64,000 nucleotides of DNA from Sulfurospirillum arcachonense DSM 9755 (GCF_000597725.1 NZ_JFBL01000001.1:1-64000); one strand, 5' to 3'; counted from the first letter of the stretch, positions 18,448 through 27,782 are shown. A program made the numbers and translations. Notes: a model not told the origin generated them from the letters alone.

Positions 18448-19893
18448 CTACTTTAGCGCTAAGAGTGTTTTATACTCATCTAAAGCATAATCATCTGTCA
18501 TACCACTAATATAATCTATAACAAGCCTCACTCTATAATACCACTCTAGCATTTCATAGGCTTCTATATCTTCTTTATTTAATTTTTCTACATCCTTTTT
18601 GTAAGCCACAATCTGCTTTGATGAAATCCTTTTTATAAGTCTCATAGCAATAAAACACTCTATTTTTTTATCTTCTATAAGTTTTTTAAAGTCTTTACAT
18701 GTAAGAGATAAAAGTGGTTTATATATATCTAGTAAACCATTGATGATAGAATAACCTTGAAGCTCTAAAGTTTGAACATGTCTATTTTGATAAATGTACT
18801 TTACAGATATGTTTTGTAAAATCTTGATAGCTTTATAATATTTACTTGTTTTATCATACTCTAATAAAGCAGAATTGAACTCTCCATTGAAAATAGACTC
18901 ATGATTATCTATATAAATATCAACTACGTGCTTCACTAAAGAATTCACAAGATTTGCACGAATCAAAGTAAAAAACATATTAAATTGATACGGCTCTTCA
19001 TCTTTTTTTGCTTGTTCATATCTTTTTTGTATCACTTCTAACAGATAATTTTCATCCTCTTTTTCACACTCTTTTTTTATTAAGTTATACACCTCATCAA
19101 GGCTCAGTATACCCTTCTCTACTGAGTCTTCTAAATCGGCTGTTAAGTACGATATATCATCAGCTGCTTCCATAATATATGTGATAGGAAACCTACATCC
19201 ACTCTTTACATATAGAGCTTTTTGAATCTTTTGTATAAACTTTTTTTCACTATAATAAAACCCTGGTTTTTTCTTTAAATAATCTAATGCATCATCTTCA
19301 AAAGGTTTATCTTCATACGCACCTCTAGTATACTTTAAAACTGAGAGTATCTGCGTATAAGAAAGATTGAGTCTTTGAAGCTTGGTTATAACTCTTAAGG
19401 CCTGTGCATTTCCATCGTAGTTACATATATCTTTGCTTAGTTCTTCTTTAAGTTCTTTGGTCTTTTTGGTAGTACATGTATAGTTATTTAAAATACTTAC
19501 AGCATTATCTTTCATCCATTTATTTATAGTTTGCTCTGCAAAATGCCCAAAAGGAGGATTGCCTATATCGTGAAGTAAACTTGTCATTTCCGCTGTTGAT
19601 ACAAAAGCATTTTCTAACTCTTCAAGTTTATACTTTTCTAAACCTTCTTTTTTAAGTTTTGTAAAAATTGTTTTAGCAATAAAACGAGCATTTTGTGATA
19701 CTTCCAAAGAATGAGTAAGTCTTGTACGAATAGAAGCATTAAGCTCAAGTGCAAAAACTTGTGTACGTTTTTGAAGACGTCTTAAAGCTGGAGCAGAAAG
19801 AATACGACCTCTATCACTCTCTATAGAAACTTCTATATTTGTTGCGGGGTAAAACTCTCTATCTAAGGTAAATTTTTTAGTATAATCAATCAT
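18448..19893 (-). CDS. dgt: deoxyguanosinetriphosphate triphosphohydrolase (dGTPase)
   Basis: 481 residues with ATG at 19893; a TTG directly before it is also in frame. HD-domain metal ligands appear as H in THSLEVSQ, HD in LLHDIGNPPFGHFAE, and a later D in AADDISYLTAD. The N-terminal RRLQKRTQVFAL is the family substrate motif. It hydrolyses dGTP to deoxyguanosine and triphosphate, affecting dNTP pools and sometimes phage resistance. It contains an exact TTTACATGTAAG motif (18694) read as LTCK. Convergent with the response regulator. Confidence 0.93.
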   Translation of the reverse strand: MIDYTKKFTLDREFYPATNIEVSIESDRGRILSAPALRRLQKRTQVFALELNASIRTRLTHSLEVSQNARFIAKTIFTKLKKEGLEKYKLEELENAFVSTAEMTSLLHDIGNPPFGHFAEQTINKWMKDNAVSILNNYTCTTKKTKELKEELSKDICNYDGNAQALRVITKLQRLNLSYTQILSVLKYTRGAYEDKPFEDDALDYLKKKPGFYYSEKKFIQKIQKALYVKSGCRFPITYIMEAADDISYLTADLEDSVEKGILSLDEVYNLIKKECEKEDENYLLEVIQKRYEQAKKDEEPYQFNMFFTLIRANLVNSLVKHVVDIYIDNHESIFNGEFNSALLEYDKTSKYYKAIKILQNISVKYIYQNRHVQTLELQGYSIINGLLDIYKPLLSLTCKDFKKLIEDKKIECFIAMRLIKRISSKQIVAYKKDVEKLNKEDIEAYEMLEWYYRVRLVIDYISGMTDDYALDEYKTLLALK

Positions 19894-19976
19894 CAATCTT
19901 CTCTTTGTATATTCTAATTTTTACTTGATATGTTAACATTTTAAAAATTTTATATTACTTTCATCAAATACAATGC

Positions 19977-21125
19977 TTAAACAACTGATTTAGCATGCTT
20001 TTTAAATAAAAATTCTCGTCCAACTTTAACCATTGGCTTATTATCATAAGCGATAATATCTGCTGTTGCATATGTTTCACTCCATCTCTCAGGTAAAAAT
20101 GATCCTGTGCCAATAATATCGATTGGGGCTTTTGCACATGCCATAGAAAGACACTTTTGTGCACTAAATCCAGATGAAGCAATAATACGTACTTTAGGGA
20201 AACCTGCGTTATCTAGTGCCTCACGCATACTCCATAAAGCAGCAGCAGAAACTCCCATACCAATAAGGTCATGAAGTTGAGTTTTTGTACGGTATTCGAG
20301 CATTACATCAGGGGCATGTCTTTCTAAAACTTGATAACTTTTTTGTGTATCCAGTCCTTCTAAAAAACGTCCTCCATGAGTATCAAGACGTACACTAATT
20401 TTTCCTTGCTTAGCTAAGTCAGAAAAAGCATCACAAACCTCTAATGTATCAGTAATTTCACAACCAAAATAATCAGCTAAAATAGGAAGATTTTCCTCAG
20501 GAAAACATTCATGAAACATTTGAGCTGCTTTAAGCGTTGAGCCAGCATATCCAATAAAAGCATGAGGAACAGTACCCAATCCTTTCTCTTTACCAAAAAA
20601 ATGGGCTGTTGCATCCGTAGCATTACCAATAAATCCTACCGCCCCAAGATTCTGTTGTGCAGCTACTGAGCCAACAGAAGCACCATAAGCCATTATTTCA
20701 GCCATTTCTGTTCCGGCACAGTGGCGTGCATCCATAGCTAAAAAAGAGACTTGAGGAAGTGTTTGGCACATCTCATAAGCATTATAAGCTGCAATACATG
20801 CCGAACCTAATTTTTGTAAAATAAGTGTTTCTAATTCGACAATAAAAGCAAAAGAACCACTTAAGTACATTAAAGGCTCTCCAGAGCCAACCCATTCACC
20901 TTCTTTATGCATCTTTTCAATAGTAATGTCTATACTGCGATACGCTGCTTGTGTTTGAATCCACTCTTCAGCTAAGCGTATTGCTGAAAGGACAGGGCGT
21001 CGTAAAAAAAAAGCATAGGTAACTTGCTTATCACCAAAGTGTTCAATGAGAATTTTTGTATTGGAAAAATATTTATCAGTCCACGCTGAGACATCTGTAA
21101 CATTAGATAATGTACTCTTTTGCAT
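19977..21125 (-). CDS. nicotinate phosphoribosyltransferase
   Basis: 382 residues. Conserved blocks of the nicotinate/nicotinamide phosphoribosyltransferase family are seen: FFLRRPVLSAIRLAEEW, MDARHCAGTEMAE, SVRLDTHGGRF and the C-terminal IIASSGFSAQK and DIIGTGSFLP, which bind the PRPP phosphates. AAGGAG precedes the ATG. It salvages nicotinate into the NAD pathway. It has a somewhat higher G+C content than its neighbours by eye. No operon partner. Confidence 0.88.
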   Translation of the reverse strand: MQKSTLSNVTDVSAWTDKYFSNTKILIEHFGDKQVTYAFFLRRPVLSAIRLAEEWIQTQAAYRSIDITIEKMHKEGEWVGSGEPLMYLSGSFAFIVELETLILQKLGSACIAAYNAYEMCQTLPQVSFLAMDARHCAGTEMAEIMAYGASVGSVAAQQNLGAVGFIGNATDATAHFFGKEKGLGTVPHAFIGYAGSTLKAAQMFHECFPEENLPILADYFGCEITDTLEVCDAFSDLAKQGKISVRLDTHGGRFLEGLDTQKSYQVLERHAPDVMLEYRTKTQLHDLIGMGVSAAALWSMREALDNAGFPKVRIIASSGFSAQKCLSMACAKAPIDIIGTGSFLPERWSETYATADIIAYDNKPMVKVGREFLFKKHAKSVV

Positions 21126-21244
21126 AAAGCTCCTTGTTTTTTCATTCTATATTTATATACTCATTTTGCTATACTACGGCTTAAAAAGTAAAAAATGGGT
21201 CTTAAAATCTTCTTTGAAATATATGACTTTAGAAAGAAATAAGA

Positions 21245-22156
21245 ATGATAAATAACACAAAACAATATACACTAATTAAATGGTGGCGAATGATTCGACC
21301 TCATACCCTAACTGCTTCATTTATACCTGTTATCTTAGGAAGTATCTTAGCATTAGAAAACACTAATACAATACAATGGAATCTTTTTTTAGCAATGCTC
21401 ATAGCCTCAGTACTTATTCAAATTGCAACCAATCTTTTTAACGAATACTTCGATTTTAAACGAGGTCTGGATACTGCTGATTCAGTTGGTATTGGTGGTA
21501 GCATTGTACGTGATGGATTTCAACCTAGAACCATTTCTAACTTAGCTAAATTATTATGTTTCATCTCTCTTCTTATAGGACTTTACATTTGTGTTAACAC
21601 TAATTGGTGGGTAGGACTTGCTGGCATTATTTGTATGGCTATAGGTTACCTTTATTCAGGTGGTCCAAGACCTATTGCATATACTCCTTTTGGTGAAATC
21701 GTTTCAGGCCTTTTTATGGGGCTTTTTATTCTTTGGATTTCTTTTTATATTCAAACTGATACCCTTAGTATACGTGCTGTACTTATTTCTTTACCAATTG
21801 GTTTTTTAGTAGGTGCTATTAATATGGCAAATAACATTCGTGACTTAGATAATGACCAAGAAAAAGGACGACGAACCTTACCAATCATATTAGGGCATAA
21901 ACGAGCAGTACAAGTATTTAGTAGCGTTATTATTACAGCTTATCTTTGGCTTGTTTGCTTAGTTATGTTAAAAATTGTTTCTTTTTGGGTTTTAGTAGTC
22001 TTTTTTAGTCTTCCAAAAGCCCTGCAAGCAATTAATAAATTTAAAATCAAAGCAAGTGCAATAGTATTGATGCCAGCTATGCGTGCAACAGCTCAACTCT
22101 CCACTCTTTTTGGACTACTTTTATTTGTAGGACTTGTATTAGAACGTATAATTTAA
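21245..22156 (+). CDS. menA: MenA-like 1,4-dihydroxy-2-naphthoate prenyltransferase
   Basis: 303 residues, UbiA superfamily with about eight or nine helices. The first Asp-rich motif is NEYFDFKRGLD (about residue 62) and the second is NNIRDLDNDQEKGRRT (about 197). RPHTLTASFIPVILGS, SVGIGGSIVRDG and GGPRPIAYTPFGE match the MenA branch as I know it from Bacillus-like bacteria. MenA attaches the prenyl tail in the classical menaquinone pathway, whereas Campylobacterota generally use the futalosine route. So this may be a transferred gene or an enzyme with another acceptor. No other men gene is nearby. Confidence 0.85.
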   Translation: MINNTKQYTLIKWWRMIRPHTLTASFIPVILGSILALENTNTIQWNLFLAMLIASVLIQIATNLFNEYFDFKRGLDTADSVGIGGSIVRDGFQPRTISNLAKLLCFISLLIGLYICVNTNWWVGLAGIICMAIGYLYSGGPRPIAYTPFGEIVSGLFMGLFILWISFYIQTDTLSIRAVLISLPIGFLVGAINMANNIRDLDNDQEKGRRTLPIILGHKRAVQVFSSVIITAYLWLVCLVMLKIVSFWVLVVFFSLPKALQAINKFKIKASAIVLMPAMRATAQLSTLFGLLLFVGLVLERII

Positions 22157-22199
22157 CGGTATATTTAGTACATAAAACTTAATTTTTAAAAGGATATAT

Positions 22200-23063
22200 A
22201 TGCAATACTTGATAATAATAACAATAATATGGGCATTTTCATTTAGTTTTATTGGTGAATTTTTAGCAGGGCATGTAGATAGCTATTTTGCAGTATTAGT
22301 ACGTATAATACTTGCTTCACTAATCTTTTTACCATTTACCAAATTTCGCGCTATTCCAACAGAATTAAAGATTAAAATGTTACTCATCGGTAGTATACAA
22401 ATAGGCTTGATGTACCTTTTCTTTTACCAATCTTTTTTATTTCTTAGTGTTCCGGAAGTTCTTCTTTTTACTATTTTTACACCCATCTACGTGACATTAT
22501 TTTATGATGCATTAAAAAAACAATTCAAACCTTTATACTTAATAAGTACTAACATAGCAGTTTTAGGAACATACATTTTAAGATACCATAATATTAATTC
22601 AGAATTTATCACTGGCTTTTTAATGGTACAAGGAGCAAATATCTGTTTTGCTATTGGACAAAGTTCGTATAAAAAAGTGATGGAATCGCACTCAAATATT
22701 AAACAACGTGATATATTTGGATATTTTTATTTTGGAGCTTTATGTGTAAGCATTATAGCCTTTATCTTTTTTGCTAATCCTCAAAAGATTTCCCCTTCAC
22801 TTATACAATGGTGTGTTTTAATCTGGCTAGGTGTTGTCGCTTCTGGCTTAGGGTATTTTTTATGGAACAAAGGTGCCTGTGAAGTTGATGCTGGAGTACT
22901 TGCTATCATGAATAATGCTTTAGTGCCAGCAGGGCTTATTGTTAACCTTCTTATTTGGGAAAAACCGACCAATTATCTTTTACTAGGCTTAGGGAGTATT
23001 ATCATAGCCTTCTCATTGTGGTTACATCATTTTTTTATAAAGCAATATAGGCTTAGTAAATAA
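22200..23063 (+). CDS. EamA/DMT-family transporter
   Basis: 287 residues with ten predicted membrane helices in two EamA repeats (about 1-130 and 140-285), typical of drug/metabolite transporters. The opening IITIIWAFSFSFIGEFLAG is the usual first helix. AAAAGGA lies about six bases before the ATG. Probably an exporter of amino acids or metabolites; the substrate cannot be predicted. It follows menA by 43 bases and may share its transcript. Confidence 0.88.
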   Translation: MQYLIIITIIWAFSFSFIGEFLAGHVDSYFAVLVRIILASLIFLPFTKFRAIPTELKIKMLLIGSIQIGLMYLFFYQSFLFLSVPEVLLFTIFTPIYVTLFYDALKKQFKPLYLISTNIAVLGTYILRYHNINSEFITGFLMVQGANICFAIGQSSYKKVMESHSNIKQRDIFGYFYFGALCVSIIAFIFFANPQKISPSLIQWCVLIWLGVVASGLGYFLWNKGACEVDAGVLAIMNNALVPAGLIVNLLIWEKPTNYLLLGLGSIIIAFSLWLHHFFIKQYRLSK

Positions 23064-23208
23064 AAAAATTTATTCATAAAATACAGAACTTACACTTAAC
23101 TAATACTACATAGATATAATCCTCCTTCGATACTACACTATATTGAAGTAGATCTTTGTAAACAGTGGTTTATGAAGATCTGTCTTCTTAATATAAAAGG
23201 AAATGTTA

Positions 23209-23502
23209 ATGAATTTTTTACGCAATGATTATGTTAAAGTCAAGTCATTTTTGGGAACAAAAACTTCTATTAATGAAGTAGGTGTAAAACAAAATTATTG
23301 GAAATTGATAAATCACTGTGGTAAAGTACTTAGAAAAAGAGAGATTGCCCATCTTGCTTTTAGTGAAAGTGAATTGCAACTACTCGTTCAATTTGGTGAT
23401 GAAGTTGATAAGTACAATCTATCGTACCATAATGAAGAAAAAAATTCGTTTTGGATACTCCATTCTGACTTAGAATTAGTAAGCACTGCAAATAGTGCTT
23501 AA
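23209..23502 (+). CDS. hypothetical protein
   Basis: I choose the ATG at 23209, with AAGG eight bases upstream; the ATG at 23203 would leave only two or three bases. About 97 residues, soluble, no signal peptide, no cysteine-rich or recognised motif (one Cys only, in INHCGKVL). Mixed helix and strand content; ends DLELVSTANSA. I do not recognise the family. It stands between the EamA transporter and yceI with its own likely promoter. Confidence 0.7.
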   Translation: MNFLRNDYVKVKSFLGTKTSINEVGVKQNYWKLINHCGKVLRKREIAHLAFSESELQLLVQFGDEVDKYNLSYHNEEKNSFWILHSDLELVSTANSA

Positions 23503-23612
23503 AAAGATTGGATGGCTTATAGATTTATTACTATGGATTACATAGAATCACTAAACATTAACTACATATTTTTATTATACAATATCTTAATATTTTAATA
23601 AGGAGTATTACT

Positions 23613-24188
23613 ATGAGTTTATTGAAAGTTTTCCTATTGAGTACTATTGTACTCGTTAGCAGTACATTTGCAGAGAGTTTTATGCTCGATAAAGCACATA
23701 CAAATGTAGGTTTTAAAGCAAAACATCTTTTGGTTTCATCAGTCAATGGTAATTTCGACATGTTCGATGGAAGTATAGAGTTTGACTATATGAAAAAACA
23801 ACTTAAAGCCCTAAAAGGAACAATTAATGTTGCCTCTATTGATACAGACAATGAAAAACGAGATAAGCATTTAAAAAGTCCTGATTTTTTTGATGCAAAA
23901 AAATTCCCTAAAATGACCTTTGTTTCTACAAAAGTAGATGGCAATCACCTTTGGGGAGATTTAACAATCAAAGGTATAACAAAAAATATCAAACTTGAAA
24001 TAGATGATGTAGGGACTATAATTGGACCAAAAAGTAATAAACGTATTGGTTTTGTTTTAGAAGGCAAAATTAATAGATTAGATTATGGACTCAACTGGAA
24101 TAAACTTCTTGAAACAGGTGGGGCTATTGTTTCTAACGAGATCAAACTGATTATTGAGCTAGAAGGTATTGAAAAGAAAAAGATGTAA
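23613..24188 (+). CDS. yceI: YceI-family periplasmic lipid-binding protein
   Basis: 191 residues with a signal peptide (VFLLSTIVLVSSTFA). The lipocalin-like YceI domain starts FMLDKAHTNVGFKAKHLLVS and has GSIEFDY, SPDFFDAKKFPKMTFVST and WGDLTIKGITKNI. Family members bind polyisoprenoid chains in an eight-strand barrel; several are base- or stress-induced. AAGGAG precedes the ATG. It is monocistronic and ends at a terminator shared with marR. Confidence 0.92.
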   Translation: MSLLKVFLLSTIVLVSSTFAESFMLDKAHTNVGFKAKHLLVSSVNGNFDMFDGSIEFDYMKKQLKALKGTINVASIDTDNEKRDKHLKSPDFFDAKKFPKMTFVSTKVDGNHLWGDLTIKGITKNIKLEIDDVGTIIGPKSNKRIGFVLEGKINRLDYGLNWNKLLETGGAIVSNEIKLIIELEGIEKKKM

Positions 24189-24219
24189 AACTACGTTGTA
24201 AAATTATCGTTACATGTAA

Positions 24220-24241
24220 AGCCCTCATAATTTTGAGGGCT
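24220..24241. terminator. bidirectional terminator between yceI and marR
   Basis: AGCCCTCA and TGAGGGCT form an 8-bp stem with a 6-base AT loop between two convergent genes. A TTACATGTAA palindrome (24210-24219) directly abuts its left arm. Confidence 0.8.
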
Positions 24242-24666
24242 TATTTATCACAAATATTTTTCAAATTTCTATTTACTTTTGACAACATAGTTCTAAAGAT
24301 TTTTAAATCTTCTTCTGTAAAATTCTCACTTATATTAGCAATCATATTTTCATCTAATGGGTCAAGCTGCTTTATTAACTCAAAAGCACTTCTAGTTAAA
24401 GTAAGTAAAAAAGCCCTTTGATCACTAGGATTTTTTTGGCGATTAACATAACCTTTTTTTTCTAGCTTATCAACAATAGCTTTTATAGTATTAGGGTCTT
24501 TGTCTACTCTTAGTGATAGTTCTTTTTGAGAAATCTTATCTTCTTCAAATAACTCTTTTAAAACAACCCATTGTTCAGGAGTCACATCATAATTTTTAAA
24601 TTTAAAACTAAGATGCTGATGAATTTCTCTAGCTGTGCGACAAATATCGTATCCTATGGAGTTCAT
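24241..24666 (-). CDS. MarR-family transcription regulator
   Basis: I place the start at 24666 (MNSIGYD), with AGGA seven bases upstream; longer versions would run into the operator. 141 residues. The winged helix is clear: TPEQWVVLKELFEEDKISQKELSLRVDKDPNTIKAIVDKLEKKGYVNRQKNPSDQRAF, including the wing Asp-Arg. MarR proteins usually repress themselves and a neighbour until they bind an aromatic or antibiotic-like ligand. A 27-base operator-like palindrome stands just before it, and the B3-like hydrolase gene lies directly upstream on the same strand. Confidence 0.9.
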   Translation of the reverse strand: MNSIGYDICRTAREIHQHLSFKFKNYDVTPEQWVVLKELFEEDKISQKELSLRVDKDPNTIKAIVDKLEKKGYVNRQKNPSDQRAFLLTLTRSAFELIKQLDPLDENMIANISENFTEEDLKIFRTMLSKVNRNLKNICDK

Positions 24667-24680
24667 GGGCATATCCTTTT

Positions 24681-24707
24681 TACCCATATATCCAAGATAT
24701 ATGGGTA
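24681..24707. promoter_or_regulatory. MarR operator candidate
   Basis: TACCCATATATC and GATATATGGGTA are perfect 12-bp inverted arms around three bases, ending 15 bases before the marR start and 15 bases after the end of the hydrolase gene. Such length and symmetry are typical of a MarR dimer site, so autoregulation is the simplest reading. Confidence 0.75.
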
Positions 24708-24722
24708 TATATTGATAACAGT

Positions 24723-25586
24723 TTAGTTATTGATTGCTTTATTGATAGATTCACGCATTTGTGTATAATACTTTTGTATTCCATCTTTACCAAGAATAAA
24801 AGGATTTTTTTCACCTTTTTTTCTAATTCCAGCTGCTTTTAAATCATCAAATCCTGAACCTATAAATAGATGAGCTGTCAAAGAAACATCTGCATTTACT
24901 TTTTTAGCCTCAGTTATAAAATGCTCAACAGATTTTTTATATGCCAATTTGCTCTTCATATCTCTTGGAATTCCTGTACCACCCCATAAAATAGCATTAT
25001 GTTTTTCACCATCATTCATAACTGGAAATATAAAAGACATACCTCCTGGTGTATGACCTGGAGTTACAAGAATTTTTACCGATCTATCACCTAATGTAAC
25101 TACATCTCCATCTTTTAAAAACATACTTACAGGAGCTTTAGGTGAACGAGGTCCATTTGGTCCTTTATTTAATGTATTCATAAAATCAGTATCTACTTTA
25201 GTCATTGCCACTTTTGCATGATATTTATCGGCTAGATATTTTGCTCCACCATAATGATCACCATGGCCATGAGAGACTAAAATATATTTTAAATCTTTTG
25301 GATCTAAACCAAGTTCTATCATACCTTTTTCAATCATCTTAGCATCATTATCATCCCACATAGAATCTATAAGAATAATACCTTCTGATGTTTTAATTGC
25401 CCAAGTAGTAACACTTACACTACCAATACAATATACATTATCAAAAACCTTTGTTGGTTTCAATGGTGTATTATTCATAAGAAATGCCATAATATGTGCT
25501 GGTGGTTTTCCTGCCATAAGAGGTTGTGATAAAAATGGTAATGCACAAAAAGTTGCAACTATAATTACTTTTATAAATCTATTCAT
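24723..25586 (-). CDS. MBL-fold hydrolase resembling subclass B3 metallo-beta-lactamases
   Basis: Start placed at 25586 (MNRFIKV), where AAAGGA has proper spacing and a signal peptide begins. 287 residues, periplasmic. Zinc ligands: HGHGDH near residue 112, H in TPGHTPGG, and a late H in LTAHLF. That third-site His, the TPGHTPGG block and the C-terminal NPFILG resemble subclass B3 enzymes more than glyoxalase-type MBL proteins. Known B3 enzymes hydrolyse beta-lactams, but related periplasmic hydrolases act on other substrates, so activity is only inferred. A palindrome lies in its promoter and a MarR gene follows. Confidence 0.85.
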   Translation of the reverse strand: MNRFIKVIIVATFCALPFLSQPLMAGKPPAHIMAFLMNNTPLKPTKVFDNVYCIGSVSVTTWAIKTSEGIILIDSMWDDNDAKMIEKGMIELGLDPKDLKYILVSHGHGDHYGGAKYLADKYHAKVAMTKVDTDFMNTLNKGPNGPRSPKAPVSMFLKDGDVVTLGDRSVKILVTPGHTPGGMSFIFPVMNDGEKHNAILWGGTGIPRDMKSKLAYKKSVEHFITEAKKVNADVSLTAHLFIGSGFDDLKAAGIRKKGEKNPFILGKDGIQKYYTQMRESINKAINN

Positions 25587-25607
25587 AAAAATATCCTTTA
25601 AAAAATT

Positions 25608-25625
25608 TAGTACGTACACGTACTA
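25608..25625. promoter_or_regulatory. operator-like inverted repeat before the MBL gene
   Basis: TAGTACG and CGTACTA flank TACA, 22 bases upstream of the chosen MBL start. It differs from the marR operator sequence, so it may be read by another regulator. It is unusually G+C-rich for its surroundings. Confidence 0.55.
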
Positions 25626-25677
25626 TATTCTAAAGTCTACAATATTAGTGTAATAAAGTCAATAAAAAATAGAGTTT

Positions 25678-26610
25678 TTAACTTAAAATATCATCTGCCA
25701 TATATTGCATATTTTTTGCACTATTGTGTAAAGACTTAAGCTCTTCTGGGAGTAATTTATACTTAAGAATTTTACTTGCTCCTTTGCGTGTAACAACAAC
25801 AGGAACATTGACTACAACATTGTGTAAACCATATTCACCCTCTAGATAAATCCCCAATGGTAATACAGAATGTTCATCATTTGCAATAGCTCTAATTATA
25901 CGAAATACACTTGCTGCTGTACTATGATTTGTATTACCTTTTTGAGAAAAAACTGAATAACCAGCATTGATAACATCATTAAAAATTTGCTCTCTATCAA
26001 GCTTTTCTAAGCCATTAAGTTCACAAAATGTATCTACATCTAAACCACAAATATTGCATATACTCCATGGCAGTATACTTCCTTTGCCATGTTCTCCTAA
26101 AACATATCCTATTATATTTTTAGGATCGATACCCACCTTTTTACTCACAATTTTCATAAATCGCGCTGTATCAACAAGTGTTCCTACACTAAGAAGTCTT
26201 GATCTTGGGTATAACCCTTCTTTGTAAGCAACATGGGTAAGTACATCAACAGGATTGGTCACCATAAGAATAATAGCTTGGGGTGCATAGCGATGCAGTT
26301 CACGAATGATTTTCTGAATCAAAACAGAATTTTCTCCTAAAAGTTCTTCTCTAGGTTGTCCTTCTTTTACTGTAATACCAGCAGTAATCACAATAACATC
26401 ACATCTTGCACAATCAACATAATCTCCTACATGTAAATGTGTATTGCTTGCATATGTAAATGATTCAACAAATGAAAAATCAGCTACTTCGCCTAAAGCT
26501 TTTTCAACATTACGATTGACTAAAACAATTTCACTCATATTGCCAAGTGTAAGTAAATAGTTTACAAGCTCTACTCCAACACCACCTGCACCAACAATTC
26601 CAACACGCAT
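25678..26610 (-). CDS. L-2-hydroxyacid dehydrogenase of the lactate/malate dehydrogenase family
   Basis: 310 residues. N-terminal Rossmann fold with GIVGAGGVG; catalytic Asp and Arg in DTARF, proton-relay His in GEHGKG, and substrate Arg in the lid (GQPREEL) are all there. Two key positions are odd. The specificity residue that is Gln in lactate and Arg in malate dehydrogenases aligns with Val (ITVKEGQPR). The usual acidic residue that binds the NAD ribose is replaced in LVNRNVEK by Asn followed by Arg, which suggests NADP use. The substrate is therefore uncertain. Single gene with its own promoter. Confidence 0.85.
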   Translation of the reverse strand: MRVGIVGAGGVGVELVNYLLTLGNMSEIVLVNRNVEKALGEVADFSFVESFTYASNTHLHVGDYVDCARCDVIVITAGITVKEGQPREELLGENSVLIQKIIRELHRYAPQAIILMVTNPVDVLTHVAYKEGLYPRSRLLSVGTLVDTARFMKIVSKKVGIDPKNIIGYVLGEHGKGSILPWSICNICGLDVDTFCELNGLEKLDREQIFNDVINAGYSVFSQKGNTNHSTAASVFRIIRAIANDEHSVLPLGIYLEGEYGLHNVVVNVPVVVTRKGASKILKYKLLPEELKSLHNSAKNMQYMADDILS

Positions 26611-26766
26611 ATATAATCCTTAATCTTTTAGAAAATTATAACACTCTAAATTGTTCTTGTATGGTGAAAATATAACCATCTGTGCTGTATTTATTGTAAT
26701 AAAAAAGTAATTGAGATAGTGTTTGTTTAATACTATGTTTTAGTATCAACTATTATAAGGAAATAA

Positions 26767-26794
26767 TTTCCCTAAAGTGTATACTTTAGGGAAA
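26767..26794. terminator. terminator after the esterase gene
   Basis: TTTCCCTAAAGT and ACTTTAGGGAAA form a perfect 12-bp stem with a GTAT loop right after the esterase stop on the minus strand. Confidence 0.8.
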
Positions 26795-26801
26795 CCGATA
26801 A

Positions 26802-27782
26802 TTATTTTAAATTTTTATCTAAAAACTTTACAATAATGTTAGAAACATCTGTTTGTTCCCATGGAAGATTACCATGACCTGCACCTTTAAGAATATAGAG
26901 TGTAGAATCTACTCCTTTTTCAAGTAAAGCATCATGTAATAACTCTGATTGATTTGCAGCAACACGTCTATCTGCATCACCTACCATTACTAAGAAAGGA
27001 GGACTCTCTTTTGTAATATAATTTATTGGATTAGTTTTTGCTGCTCTTTCAGGATTTGTTAATATCCCACCATTTGTTCTTTGAACAAGAGCCATACCAT
27101 TAACTAATACAGACTCTGGAGAAGATGCATCAAAGTGTAAGTCTTGAATAAATTTAGGTGCACCATAACCAATCTTTGTTAAATCTGAAGCACCAAAAAG
27201 ATCAACAACTGCTTTTACATCACTACGTTGATCTAAGTTATCACCTTTATCAAACTCTTTCAAATCACCAGTAAGCCCTGTCATTGCAGCAAATAATCCA
27301 CCAGCTGAACTACCCATAACAGCAATGTTATCTGGATCTATATTAAAACGTTTTGCATTTGCACGTAAAAAACGTACAGCTGATTTAGCATCAACAAGTG
27401 GTGCTGGGAAAATAGCAGTTGGTACTACACGGTACGAAATACTTGCAACAGCATAACCAGCTTCGGCAATATCAACTTTAAGTTGAAAATTTTTATTTAT
27501 ATTAGCTGATACAAAAGCACCTCCTGGTATAAAAAGAAGCGTTGGTAATGGTTTTTTTGAACCCTTAGGTATCATAATATTCATCTCTAATGGTGTATTT
27601 TCATAACCATAGATTTTTGGTTGTGAATAAACCAAATTAGAAAGAACATCAAGTTGAGGTCTTTTTATCTCAACATCAATCACATGTGTATTTTTGTGAT
27701 CTGTTGTTTTAAGAGATCCTGCCGTTAAATGAACAAGAGAGGTTACTAATATAGCACCTACAAACTTAGAAAAATTTGTCAT
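26802..27782 (-). CDS. secreted alpha/beta-hydrolase (esterase)
   Basis: 326 residues with an N-terminal signal-like helix (FVGAILVTSLVHLTAG). Oxyanion motif PGGAF, nucleophile in GSSAGG, acid in VGDADRRV, His in GAGHGN: a complete catalytic triad of the hormone-sensitive-lipase/BD-FAE group. It probably cleaves small esters in the periplasm. It is transcribed divergently from a LysR regulator 150 bases away, which likely controls it; a porin gene lies beyond the regulator. Confidence 0.88.
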   Translation of the reverse strand: MTNFSKFVGAILVTSLVHLTAGSLKTTDHKNTHVIDVEIKRPQLDVLSNLVYSQPKIYGYENTPLEMNIMIPKGSKKPLPTLLFIPGGAFVSANINKNFQLKVDIAEAGYAVASISYRVVPTAIFPAPLVDAKSAVRFLRANAKRFNIDPDNIAVMGSSAGGLFAAMTGLTGDLKEFDKGDNLDQRSDVKAVVDLFGASDLTKIGYGAPKFIQDLHFDASSPESVLVNGMALVQRTNGGILTNPERAAKTNPINYITKESPPFLVMVGDADRRVAANQSELLHDALLEKGVDSTLYILKGAGHGNLPWEQTDVSNIIVKFLDKNLK

